Source of the DNA: Pelagibacterales bacterium SAG-MED38
GTDB taxonomy: Bacteria; Pseudomonadota; Alphaproteobacteria; Pelagibacterales; Pelagibacteraceae
DNA: 53,995 bases
Assembly: GCA_014653585.1 (NCBI GenBank)
Contig: JACWEH010000005.1
Location: forward strand, 1-53,995
Direction of reading: 5' to 3'
The notes under the pieces are model-generated. The model was given only the letters and a program-made list of their open reading frames with translations. It ran no database searches and was not told the origin of the DNA. Below, in pieces: positions 1 through 7,827 of this stretch (positions are counted from its first letter, which is position 1; each line of letters begins with the position of its first letter). The translations under genes were made by a program, and so were the position numbers.

Positions 1-183
1 AAAAAAAATGTTGTGATTGGTTTCGGTATCACTGAAAAAACTATAAAATCACTAAAAAAAGCTGATGGTTTAGTTGTTGGAAGTGCTATTTGTAGGGAAA
101 TAACGAATTCTATAAAAAAAAGACAAAATCCGGTCACAAATGTTTATAATGTCATAAATAGACTGAATATTAAAATTAAATGA
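1..183 (+). CDS. trpA: Tryptophan synthase alpha chain, 3' fragment
   Basis: This is the last 60 codons of a gene that begins before the window. TrpA cleaves indole-3-glycerol phosphate to indole and glyceraldehyde-3-phosphate in the TrpAB complex of tryptophan synthesis. The fragment carries the C-terminal phosphate-binding part of the TIM barrel: a GFGI turn near its start and a VVGSAI motif about 25 residues later, both typical of TrpA. The reading frame is open from base 1 and stops at 181-183. The TGA overlaps the ATG of accD as ATGA, so the two genes are probably translationally coupled. A trpA-accD-folC order is common in Alphaproteobacteria. The identification rests on a short fragment but the motifs are clear. 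Confidence 0.88.
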   Translation, partial: KKNVVIGFGITEKTIKSLKKADGLVVGSAICREITNSIKKRQNPVTNVYNVINRLNIKIK

Positions 184-1112
184 ATTGGATAACAAAAATA
201 ATTAAAGCTGGTGAAAAAATTAAAACAGCTATACATAAAAGAGCAACTAAAGAAGAAATTGCAAAAAGTGATTGGACTAGTTGCTGTAAAGGACCAATTT
301 TAAAAAAAGACTTAGAGGAAAATCTTTGGGTGTGTCCTGATTGCAATAAACACCACAGAATAAATCCAAAACAACGATTTGATATTTTTTTTGGAAAAAA
401 TAATTATGAAATTTTTAAAACACCAATACCAAAAGATGATCCTCTAGATTGGACAGACTCCAAATCTTACAAAGATAGATTAAAAAGTGCGAGAAAAAAG
501 ACAGGACTGGATTGTGGTATGATGGTTGTTTTTGGTTCAATTAATAATATTAAAGTTACTGCAGTTGCATCAGACTTTGAATTTTTAGGTGCTTCAATGG
601 CAGCTGCAGAAGGTGAGGCGTTTCTATATGGTATTCAACATGCCATCGAAAACAAAACTCCTTTTATTTGTTTTAGTTCTGGAGGAGGAATGAGAATGAT
701 GGAAAGTTTGATTTCGTTATCTCAAATGACAAGAACAACGATGGCTATTAATGAATTAAAAAAAAATAATCTTCCTTATCTGGTTTGTTTAACGGATCCG
801 ACTGCTGGTGGAATTACAGCTTCTTACGCGATGTTGGGGGATTTACACATTGCAGAGTCAGATCACGCTTTAATTGCTTTTGCTGGGGCTCGAGTTATCG
901 AAGGAACGGTAAAAGAAAGTTTGCCAGAAAATTTTCAAAGAAGCTCTTATGTTCAGAAAACTGGGTTTGTGGACTTAATTCTCGATAGAAAAGATCTTCA
1001 AGAAAAAATTGGGATTTTAATTTCAATTCTATTAAATAAGAAACCTGTTATAAGCTCTGAAGAACATGAAACTTCAGAAAATAGTCAGTCACTTACAAAA
1101 GCTGCATCCTAA
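180..1112 (+). CDS. accD: Acetyl-CoA carboxylase carboxyltransferase subunit beta
   Basis: AccD is the beta subunit of the carboxyltransferase that makes malonyl-CoA for fatty-acid synthesis, working with AccA in the cytoplasm. The 310-residue length fits the family (E. coli 304). An N-terminal zinc-ribbon region (about residues 32-58) is followed by a crotonase-like carboxyltransferase domain with SGGGMRM and TAGGITASYA motifs that bind the CoA thioester. The usual zinc ribbon has two CxxC pairs. Here the second pair (VCPDC) is intact, but the first reads T-S-C-C, so the first canonical cysteine is replaced by Thr with an adjacent Cys. The ATG overlaps the trpA stop by 4 bases, and the 3' end overlaps folC by 47 bases. 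Confidence 0.95.
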   Translation: MNWITKIIKAGEKIKTAIHKRATKEEIAKSDWTSCCKGPILKKDLEENLWVCPDCNKHHRINPKQRFDIFFGKNNYEIFKTPIPKDDPLDWTDSKSYKDRLKSARKKTGLDCGMMVVFGSINNIKVTAVASDFEFLGASMAAAEGEAFLYGIQHAIENKTPFICFSSGGGMRMMESLISLSQMTRTTMAINELKKNNLPYLVCLTDPTAGGITASYAMLGDLHIAESDHALIAFAGARVIEGTVKESLPENFQRSSYVQKTGFVDLILDRKDLQEKIGILISILLNKKPVISSEEHETSENSQSLTKAAS

Positions 1113-2331
1113 AGAAATAGATTTAAGTTTAGACCGTATAAAAATTCTTTGTGAAAAATTAGACAATCCTCAAGAAAAAATAAAAGCAATATCAGTGGTA
1201 GGAACAAATGGTAAGCAATCTACCATTAATGCAATTTTTTCGATTCTTAAAGAAGCAAAAGTAAAAAGCAATGTTTATACGAGCCCTCACATTCAAAAAA
1301 TCAATGAGAGGTTTGTTTTTAATAATAATATGCTTAATGATGATGAATTAATTGATCTTTTTGAAGAAGTTGAAAAAATAAATGATCAAAATCCCTTAAC
1401 TTTTTTTGAGGCTTTGTCTGCTTGTTATTTCTATAAGGCCGCTCAATATCCAAATAATATTAATTTAATAGAGGCAGGTTTGTTTCATAGGTTTGACGCA
1501 ACTAATATTCTAAAAAATAATTTAGCAAGTATTGTATGCTCTATTAGTAAAGATCATCTTGATTGGTTACCAGAGGATCAACAAACTATTGAAAAAATTG
1601 TATTTGAAAAAACATCCTCTCTTTTAAATTCTAATATAATTGTATCTAAACAAAACTCGGTTAAAACAACTGAAAGTATCAAAAAATCAATTTCACAAAA
1701 CTTATCTAATAAATTGTTTTTTAATGAAGATTATAGTTATTCTAATGGAGAAAACGGTTTTTTTTATTATGAAGATAAATTTGGTGGCTTAAAACTACCA
1801 TTGCCAAATATTCTTGGACAATTTCAGTTAGAAAATATTTCAACAGCAATAGCAACAATAAGACAGTTAAATTTAGAAGTTAAAGATGATGATATAAAAA
1901 ATGCAATTACCAAAATTGAGAGTATTGGCAGATTACAAGAAATAAAGTCTGGAAAAATTAAAGATCTAATCAAAAATAACCAATTATTGTTAGATGGAAG
2001 TCATAACGAAGATGGTGCTAGAGTTTTAAATGAATATCTCCAAACCTTAGATTGTAATAAGCATTTTATTATAGGAATGATGTCTAATAAAAATCATGAA
2101 GAATATATTAGCCACTTTAAAGATATATCATCTCTAACCACTGTTGATATTCCTAATCAGCAAAACGCTATCAGTGGTAAAAAATTAAAAGAAAAATTTC
2201 AAAATGTTTTTAATACTAAATACGAGGACAATATTGAGAAAGCAATTAAGTCCTTAACACTTAAAGAAAACGATATATTAATAATTACAGGATCTTTGTA
2301 TTTAGCTGGCGAAATATTAAACTTAAATTAG
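1066..2331 (+). CDS. folC: Bifunctional folylpolyglutamate synthase / dihydrofolate synthase
   Basis: FolC joins glutamate to dihydropteroate and extends the polyglutamate tail of folates, using ATP. The 421-residue protein starts with the family's LHPKEIDLSLDRI segment (residues 13-25) and has an ATP-binding P-loop at residues 46-52 (GTNGKQS, where most relatives have GKGS). A TSPHI motif follows near residue 78, and the C-terminal Mur-ligase-like domain has LLDGSHNEDGA. The chosen ATG at 1066 lies inside the accD coding region, but the homologous N-terminus begins immediately, so the 47-base overlap appears genuine. The stop is shared with the convergent trxA: TTAG at 2328-2331 ends both genes. 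Function is confident; the Q in the P-loop is a mild oddity. Confidence 0.93.
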   Translation: MKLQKIVSHLQKLHPKEIDLSLDRIKILCEKLDNPQEKIKAISVVGTNGKQSTINAIFSILKEAKVKSNVYTSPHIQKINERFVFNNNMLNDDELIDLFEEVEKINDQNPLTFFEALSACYFYKAAQYPNNINLIEAGLFHRFDATNILKNNLASIVCSISKDHLDWLPEDQQTIEKIVFEKTSSLLNSNIIVSKQNSVKTTESIKKSISQNLSNKLFFNEDYSYSNGENGFFYYEDKFGGLKLPLPNILGQFQLENISTAIATIRQLNLEVKDDDIKNAITKIESIGRLQEIKSGKIKDLIKNNQLLLDGSHNEDGARVLNEYLQTLDCNKHFIIGMMSNKNHEEYISHFKDISSLTTVDIPNQQNAISGKKLKEKFQNVFNTKYEDNIEKAIKSLTLKENDILIITGSLYLAGEILNLN

Positions 2332-2645
2332 ATATTTTTTTCTAAAAACTCTTTCATATGACTTTCTGGTACGCCACCAACTTTTCTGTCAACCTCAACA
2401 CCTTTTTTATAGATTATCACTGTTGGAACACCTCGTATTCCCGCAGCACTTCCAGTATTAATACCGCCATCTTCTATATCAGCGTAATAAAAACCAGCCT
2501 TGTCTTTATACTCAACAGCAAGCTTGTCCATAATTGGTTTTAAGGACTTACAAGGCCCACACCAAGCTGCACTAAACTGGATTACCGAAACGTCTTCACT
2601 TTTAATTTTGTTTTCAAAATCTTCATCTTTAAAATCTGTAAGCAT
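2328..2645 (-). CDS. trxA: Thioredoxin
   Basis: A 105-residue thioredoxin, a cytoplasmic protein-disulfide reductant. The WCGPC active site has Cys29 and Cys32, and the cis-proline loop appears as RGVPTV near residue 73. There is no signal peptide, which favours the housekeeping cytoplasmic form. It lies downstream of sbcB on the same strand after a 34-base gap and converges on folC with a 4-base stop overlap. Other single-domain thioredoxins would look similar, but length and motifs fit TrxA well. Confidence 0.93.
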   Translation of the reverse strand: MLTDFKDEDFENKIKSEDVSVIQFSAAWCGPCKSLKPIMDKLAVEYKDKAGFYYADIEDGGINTGSAAGIRGVPTVIIYKKGVEVDRKVGGVPESHMKEFLEKNI

Positions 2646-2679
2646 AAATCCTTTCTATAAACTTGTATCTTAAAGTCAA

Positions 2680-4116
2680 CTAGGCAATTTCATATTTTTT
2701 TTCGATAGACATAATAAAATCATTAATTTCATCTAGTTTATTTAATTCAATTTTATTGTCTCTTTTATCCGCTTGGTCTCTCAAATAGTCGATTTCATTA
2801 TATGCCATATTTACTGTTTGCCACTTCTCCTTATTCTTACTTAGTATGCGTCTAGCAATTTCACTTTTAATATTTTTATATAAATCAGGTGGTAAAATTT
2901 GAGGTGCCTCTTGATAAATTATTTTTTGACCAAACCAACTACATCTTTTATCTTGAAATTTATCTAATAATCTCAACTTATCTTCCCAAGATGAACTATG
3001 CCAGGTTTTAAAAAGAGCAGTATCTTTATTTGGAATAAATTTTTCATACAAAGTTTCTTCAGGTAACAAATCTTCCTGAGTTTTAGTTTGCTCTTTTTCC
3101 TCTGCTGCCTCTCTATTTATAATTTGTATATTTTTACAAAAATTTTCATTATTTCTGACCATTTGCGCTCTTCTTTTAATTGTTTCTAAATCTAGGTCTG
3201 AATAGGGTTTTTGTTTAAGTGCAAATTGTTTATCTAAAATGACTGGAGCTTTATTAGTTTTTAAAACTCTTAAGGGTTTTGGACTATATTTTTTAAAAAT
3301 ATCTCTTAACTGATTTACTGTTAAGTTTAATAGTGGTTCTGGATCTCTCCTTAAATCCCAAACGTATCCCCATGATGCATAGGATGGATGAAAACAATGA
3401 TTCGGATGTAGTGTGCTGGTAAGATACATCATATTTCTACCCTTCACATTTTCAAAAATAGAATATATGCCTTCATTTTTTAAAAACGTTTCTACACTTG
3501 TTTTAGTTGATGTTTTTAAAAATGTTTCCCAATTTTCTTTATGTTTATCCTTAATAATTCGAAGGACCTTTAATGAATTTAGAGCATCAACGTAGGCAGT
3601 GTGGCTTGCTGAAGTGTCAAAACCTTGCATCCTTGATAAGGATTCTAATGCAAGGCTAGCGTTACCAGCTTGTGTTAATTCTGTTTTTAAAGTTTCAGAA
3701 TTTAAGGTTTGAGCTGCCCTAGCTATGTGTAAACCATCATGTTCACTATTAGGCGATGAGTGAGTAGCGTAAGGATAGCGATTGCCCTTAAAAAAATTAA
3801 AATGAAACATTCTTCGATCAAAATTCAAATTTGACCAGCCCATAAACATTGCTGGAGCACACTTAGAGAAAAAGTTTTCAACAGCACCTAAAAAGTCATA
3901 ATGTGAATAATTGCCTTTAGTTAATAAATCAATGCTAGTTGAATTAACAAGTAAAGCCTTTGCACTTGGCACCTCGCCTTCCGGCATTCGCCCTCTTATA
4001 TTTAACTTTCCAATTTCTTTTAAATTTTTATCAACTACAACAGCCCCAACCTCAATTATGGATCCCCATATTGTTGAATTTGTGGTTTCAGTATCGTAAA
4101 TTACAATCTTATCCAT
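2680..4116 (-). CDS. sbcB: Exodeoxyribonuclease I (DEDDh 3'-5' exonuclease)
   Basis: The 478-residue protein matches exonuclease I, which degrades single-stranded DNA 3' to 5' and takes part in recombination and mismatch repair. The N-terminal DEDDh exonuclease fold shows the expected acidic residues: Asp8 and Glu10 (YDTET), Asp100 (NFD) and the His172-x4-Asp177 pair, which has the same spacing as H181/D186 in E. coli ExoI. The remainder fits the SH3-like and helical C-terminal domains of ExoI. ExoI is best known from Gammaproteobacteria. The gene follows the PD-(D/E)XK nuclease gene after only 6 bases and the rmuC gene lies upstream, so the three probably form one transcription unit devoted to DNA ends. 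Confidence 0.88.
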   Translation of the reverse strand: MDKIVIYDTETTNSTIWGSIIEVGAVVVDKNLKEIGKLNIRGRMPEGEVPSAKALLVNSTSIDLLTKGNYSHYDFLGAVENFFSKCAPAMFMGWSNLNFDRRMFHFNFFKGNRYPYATHSSPNSEHDGLHIARAAQTLNSETLKTELTQAGNASLALESLSRMQGFDTSASHTAYVDALNSLKVLRIIKDKHKENWETFLKTSTKTSVETFLKNEGIYSIFENVKGRNMMYLTSTLHPNHCFHPSYASWGYVWDLRRDPEPLLNLTVNQLRDIFKKYSPKPLRVLKTNKAPVILDKQFALKQKPYSDLDLETIKRRAQMVRNNENFCKNIQIINREAAEEKEQTKTQEDLLPEETLYEKFIPNKDTALFKTWHSSSWEDKLRLLDKFQDKRCSWFGQKIIYQEAPQILPPDLYKNIKSEIARRILSKNKEKWQTVNMAYNEIDYLRDQADKRDNKIELNKLDEINDFIMSIEKKYEIA

Positions 4117-4122
4117 TTTTTA

Positions 4123-4809
4123 TTAAACTAAGTTATTCATCTCATTAAATTTTTTTAATCTACCTAAAAACAAATTTTGATATGTTATTAGTTCAGGCCC
4201 TTGAATCTTAAACTCTTGAAATAAATTATCCACTGTACAAACTAGAATAACACATGCATTAATATTGGAATTGTAAACAACATTATGTGCTAAAGAGTAA
4301 GCCGCAGTTTGTAAAAACCAAGAGTCTATGTACTCAGCTTTTTTTGGTTTGTTGGACTGCTTAAAATCAATTATCGTTTCTTTTCCTTCATAAACACCGA
4401 CGCAGTCTGCTGTTCCTGCATATCTATCAGGATAATGCATAGTGGCCTCCACACCATATATTTCCTCTAATCTTTTTGTTAAACCCTTATCAATAATTTC
4501 TTTTGCCATTTTTTTATATTGCTCATTGTCTTCAAAAAAACTCAAATTTTCTCTACCTAAAAGAAAAGACTCTAAATAGCTGTGCATTTGAGAGCCTCTG
4601 CTACTTGCTGCCTTTGTTATAGCTTCAGCTTCTTTATGACCAGTTCTTTCTCTCCAGTTAGCTAAAGCTGCTTTATCTTCCTCGGATTTAGTTGCATCAA
4701 GTATTGAAGTTACACTCGGTAACTTTGCTTCTCCTAATACGTATCTTCTTATTCCATCTTCTGTCGCTCTTGAACTTGTAGGATAGTCATATTTTTTGTT
4801 CCAACGCAT
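4123..4809 (-). CDS. PD-(D/E)XK nuclease superfamily protein (MGME1/RecB-like exonuclease)
   Basis: A predicted nuclease of about 228 residues. The core shows the superfamily signature: a helix with HSYLESF, then GTADC (catalytic Asp), IIDFK (Asp-x-Lys) and a downstream QTAAY, with LPSVTSIL near the N-terminus. This order resembles the mitochondrial MGME1 and RecB/Cas4-type single-strand exonucleases, so trimming of DNA ends or flaps is likely. I chose the ATG at 4809 because homology-like sequence starts there; an upstream ATG at 4887 would add 26 low-complexity residues and overlap rmuC by 41 bases. It sits between rmuC and sbcB, which supports a role in DNA repair. The exact substrate cannot be read from sequence. 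Confidence 0.75.
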   Translation of the reverse strand: MRWNKKYDYPTSSRATEDGIRRYVLGEAKLPSVTSILDATKSEEDKAALANWRERTGHKEAEAITKAASSRGSQMHSYLESFLLGRENLSFFEDNEQYKKMAKEIIDKGLTKRLEEIYGVEATMHYPDRYAGTADCVGVYEGKETIIDFKQSNKPKKAEYIDSWFLQTAAYSLAHNVVYNSNINACVILVCTVDNLFQEFKIQGPELITYQNLFLGRLKKFNEMNNLV

Positions 4810-4846
4810 GTGATTTCTTATAGTCGGTATTATCTGAAAAAAGAAA

Positions 4847-5938
4847 TTATTTTTTGACTTGTTTATTTCTTTTAACAAAACTCTCAACGTTCTCTGTTAG
4901 AACAGCTTTTTCAACTTGCTCGGGATCTTTTATATTTTCTAAAGTTCTAGTAATTGATCTTGCATCTTTTCCAAAACTATCAACAACTGTCATAGCCTCT
5001 TCAAGTTTTTTTCTTAATTTATAAATATTATCAAAATGACTAGAAAATCTTGTACTAATAGTTTTTAAATGATCATAAATCTCTGTTGCATGTTTTGAAA
5101 TTTTAAGAGACTGAAAGCCCATGTGTAAAGACTGTAAATAAGCTGAGAGAGTATTTGGGCCACAAATTACTATTTTATGTTTTTTCATTAATTCTTGAGT
5201 TAATAGCTCTTTACTGCTTGGGTCTTGATACTCAGTTAATTCTTTATAAAGACTTTCTGTAGGAGCGTACACTATTGCAAAATTTGAAGTTTTAGGTGGA
5301 ACAATATATTTTTCCATGACACTTTTTGCTTTAGCCTTAAATGCACTTGCTAATTTTGTTCTAGCATCAGCAACTGCCTTCTTATCATCTGCCTCATGCG
5401 CATCTGTAATTGCCTTAAATTTTTCTACTGGAAAATGAGAGTCTACCGGAACCAAAACATCTCCTTGAAGCTTGATTGCAAATTCTACGTTTTCACTTGT
5501 ATCTTCTTTCATTTTGACATTTGTCATATATTGAGACGCAGGTAATAAATCTTTAATTAGAGCATCCAAAGAATACTCAGCTAGAGTTCCATATTTTTTG
5601 ACCCCTGCTAAAATTTTAGTAATTCCTTCTTGACTTTGATTTAAGAGCTTTACTTGTTCATTAAAATTACCAACCTTCTCATCTACTTTAGTAAGTGCCT
5701 CGGTCATATCCTTTGTAACCCCAGTTGATAAAGAGTTAAATGAGGTAGACATCGAACTTAGAGATGTATTAATTGTAGAGTTTAAGCTATCTTTTAATCT
5801 AATAATTTCCGCATTCAAATTTGCTATTTCATTAGTCTCATCAGCTCTATTCTCTTTCTTGGACTTTATATTTAAATATAAAATAGCCAAGATTGCTCCA
5901 AACATTAAAATTAAAATTATTAATAAAATTGTGTCCAT
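4847..5938 (-). CDS. rmuC: DNA recombination protein RmuC
   Basis: This 363-residue protein has the RmuC layout: an N-terminal membrane helix (about residues 4-23, LIILILMFGAILAILYL), a predicted coiled coil (about 30-110) rich in E, K, S and N, and a C-terminal nuclease-like domain with VDSHFP and YAPTE segments typical of RmuC. RmuC limits recombination at inverted repeats and has a PD-(D/E)XK-related fold; its biochemical role is poorly defined. It is the first gene of a probable unit with the PD-(D/E)XK nuclease and sbcB. A divergent small ORF begins 30 bases upstream. The domain assignment is strong; the mechanism is not established. Confidence 0.9.
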   Translation of the reverse strand: MDTILLIILILMFGAILAILYLNIKSKKENRADETNEIANLNAEIIRLKDSLNSTINTSLSSMSTSFNSLSTGVTKDMTEALTKVDEKVGNFNEQVKLLNQSQEGITKILAGVKKYGTLAEYSLDALIKDLLPASQYMTNVKMKEDTSENVEFAIKLQGDVLVPVDSHFPVEKFKAITDAHEADDKKAVADARTKLASAFKAKAKSVMEKYIVPPKTSNFAIVYAPTESLYKELTEYQDPSSKELLTQELMKKHKIVICGPNTLSAYLQSLHMGFQSLKISKHATEIYDHLKTISTRFSSHFDNIYKLRKKLEEAMTVVDSFGKDARSITRTLENIKDPEQVEKAVLTENVESFVKRNKQVKK

Positions 5939-5968
5939 GATTCGTAACTTGTATTATAAAGGATTTTT

Positions 5969-6100
5969 ATGGAATTATATCTTATTTTGAAAATTATTTT
6001 TGGAATAGGGGTTCTGATAGCCACTTATGCAATAATAAGAAATTTAGATATTATCAAAATTATTCTCATATACTTTAAAGATAAATTACTTAGAAAGTAA
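5969..6100 (+). CDS. Small single-pass membrane protein (43 aa), hypothetical
   Basis: A 43-codon ORF. It starts with ATG and is preceded by AAAGGA, a good Shine-Dalgarno sequence 5 bases before the start, which is notable in a window where most genes lack a clear one. The product begins MELYLILKIIFGIGVL and has one hydrophobic helix (about residues 4-22), then a second hydrophobic stretch with lysines and a basic end (LLRK). The 3' end overlaps hisG on the other strand by 15 bases. It is divergent from rmuC. I do not recognise the family; the RBS and the coherent membrane profile are the evidence for coding. Confidence 0.5.
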   Translation: MELYLILKIIFGIGVLIATYAIIRNLDIIKIILIYFKDKLLRK

Positions 6101-6772
6101 TTTAACGAAGTTTTTTAAACCTTTTTTTTTACTATTTTTTTTTGAAGTAAAAATACAAGCTTGAGATTTTAAGATTTCTCCATCTTTCAATATACGTAGG
6201 TTATTCGCTCTAATAGTCTCACCTGTAGATGTTATGTCTGTAATTAATTCAGCTGAACCAGTGAAAGGGTACGCCTCAGTTGCTCCTAAACTATCAACTA
6301 ATTTAAATTGAGTAACACCTTTAGAAAATAAAAAATCCTTAGTTAAATTTGGATACTTAGTTGCAACTCTTAATCTTTTTTTCTTTTTATCTCTAAATTC
6401 AAATGCAATTTCTTCTAGGTCAGCTATTGTTTGAACATCAATCCAAGGATCAGGTATAGCTACAACTAGATTAGCATTTCCAAAATCAAGTTTTTTAATA
6501 ACATTTATTTTGTTTTGGGTATTTATCTCACTTTCTTTTAATAAATCAAAACCAGAAAAGCCAACATCTAGAGAGCCATCTCCCAATCTTTCAATAATTT
6601 CTCTAGCGTGCAAATATAAAATTTTTATGTTTAATTTATTTTTTATTGAACCTATCAAATCTCTTTCCCCTCGCTCAGAAATAAGCTTTAATTTCTTTTT
6701 GGTAAAAATTTTTAAAACATCTTTTCTCAACCGTCCCTTGCTAGGTATTCCTATATTTATTAAATTTTTCAT
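6086..6772 (-). CDS. hisG: ATP phosphoribosyltransferase, short (HisZ-dependent) form
   Basis: HisG catalyses the first step of histidine synthesis, joining ATP and PRPP. At 228 residues it lacks the C-terminal regulatory domain of the long form, so it should work as the HisG-HisZ complex, and hisZ lies directly upstream with a 4-base ATGA overlap. Visible features are the IPSKGRLR start, a GFSGFDLL segment, and the PRPP-binding loop around SLGATEAYPFTGSAELITDI. Feedback inhibition by histidine in this form is known to act through HisZ. The gene ends the hisS-hisZ-hisG run. Confidence 0.93.
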   Translation of the reverse strand: MKNLINIGIPSKGRLRKDVLKIFTKKKLKLISERGERDLIGSIKNKLNIKILYLHAREIIERLGDGSLDVGFSGFDLLKESEINTQNKINVIKKLDFGNANLVVAIPDPWIDVQTIADLEEIAFEFRDKKKKRLRVATKYPNLTKDFLFSKGVTQFKLVDSLGATEAYPFTGSAELITDITSTGETIRANNLRILKDGEILKSQACIFTSKKNSKKKGLKNFVKLLSK

Positions 6773-7827
6773 AATTGATTATTTAAGTTTAGAGCTGCTC
6801 CAACTGCAGGTACGTATTTTTTTGAGCCAAGATCAGAAATTAATTTGTCATAACGACCACCATTACAACAATTAATAATTTTTGACTTTGATTTGATATC
6901 TATTTTAAAAACTATGCCGGTGTAATATTCTAATTGTCTACCAAAGGTGGTAGAGAAAATTACATTTAATTTTGATATTTTGTTTTTTGAGATAGGAAAA
7001 TATTTCTGATCAACAAAAAGGTTTATTTTATGTTTTTTAAAAAACTTATTTAATTCATTTGCAGCTTTATTTATTGGACATTTAATTTTCAAAAACTCTT
7101 TAATAATTTTCGATGTATTACTTCCTTTACTAGTTCTTCTTGGATCCTTAATCTTTTTATCAAACCTTTCTAAAATTTCTTTTAATGTTCTACCTGCAAC
7201 AATAGATGATTGATCATACTTTAACATTTTTAAATATCGTCTTTTATCAACTTCCACAATAGTTGGATCTACATCAGAATTTGTCTCTAATCTTTTTAGT
7301 AAATCACTGAAATAATCCTCACGCCAAAAATGTCTTGTAAATCTTAATTTCCATCTTTTTGGTATATCTAATTTAGATATTAGAAGATTAAAAATTTCCA
7401 CATTGCCAATAGTGAGTGTGCCAGATGAGTATTTCAAATTTTTTAGTGATTTAAGTGATGTATTTATTATTTCTTTGTCATCATTTTTTTCATCTTTTGA
7501 TCCTATAATCTCAAAACCAACTTGATTTCGGATTATAGAGTCCTTTTTATTTTGAGATTTTCTATAAGCCTGTCCGCTATAAAATATTTTTTCTTTACCT
7601 TTTAAATTGTTTTCTAAATATCGAAGACAGGACACAATGGTAAGGTCGGGTCTCAAACATAATTCATTACCTTTCTGATCTATGAATGAAAAAATAAATT
7701 TTCTAAAACTTTCACCAGATCTTTGAACTATATGATTGGTCTCAATAACTGATGGTAATTCAATATATTTAAATCCTTTAGACTGAACTGATCTAAGGAT
7801 TTTGTTAGATAAATTTTTTGATTTCAT
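6769..7827 (-). CDS. hisZ: ATP phosphoribosyltransferase regulatory subunit
   Basis: A 352-residue HisRS-like protein that lacks tRNA-charging function and acts as the regulatory partner of short HisG. The class II synthetase core shows motif 2-like RPDLTIVSCLRYLE and a GGRYDKLISDLG segment near the C-terminus. The length is less than HisS and there is no anticodon-binding domain, which separates it from hisS. The start overlaps the end of hisS by 23 bases and the end overlaps hisG by 4, so hisS, hisZ and hisG are probably one operon. No unusual residues were noticed. Confidence 0.9.
   Translation of the reverse strand: MKSKNLSNKILRSVQSKGFKYIELPSVIETNHIVQRSGESFRKFIFSFIDQKGNELCLRPDLTIVSCLRYLENNLKGKEKIFYSGQAYRKSQNKKDSIIRNQVGFEIIGSKDEKNDDKEIINTSLKSLKNLKYSSGTLTIGNVEIFNLLISKLDIPKRWKLRFTRHFWREDYFSDLLKRLETNSDVDPTIVEVDKRRYLKMLKYDQSSIVAGRTLKEILERFDKKIKDPRRTSKGSNTSKIIKEFLKIKCPINKAANELNKFFKKHKINLFVDQKYFPISKNKISKLNVIFSTTFGRQLEYYTGIVFKIDIKSKSKIINCCNGGRYDKLISDLGSKKYVPAVGAALNLNNQL

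Noticed and set aside
785..988. 67-codon ORF within accD
   Set aside because: It lies wholly in a conserved coding region in another frame, and its composition is not protein-like.
4810..4887. Upstream start for the PD-(D/E)XK nuclease
   Set aside because: It would add 26 low-complexity residues overlapping rmuC; homology-like sequence begins at 4809. Not fully excluded.
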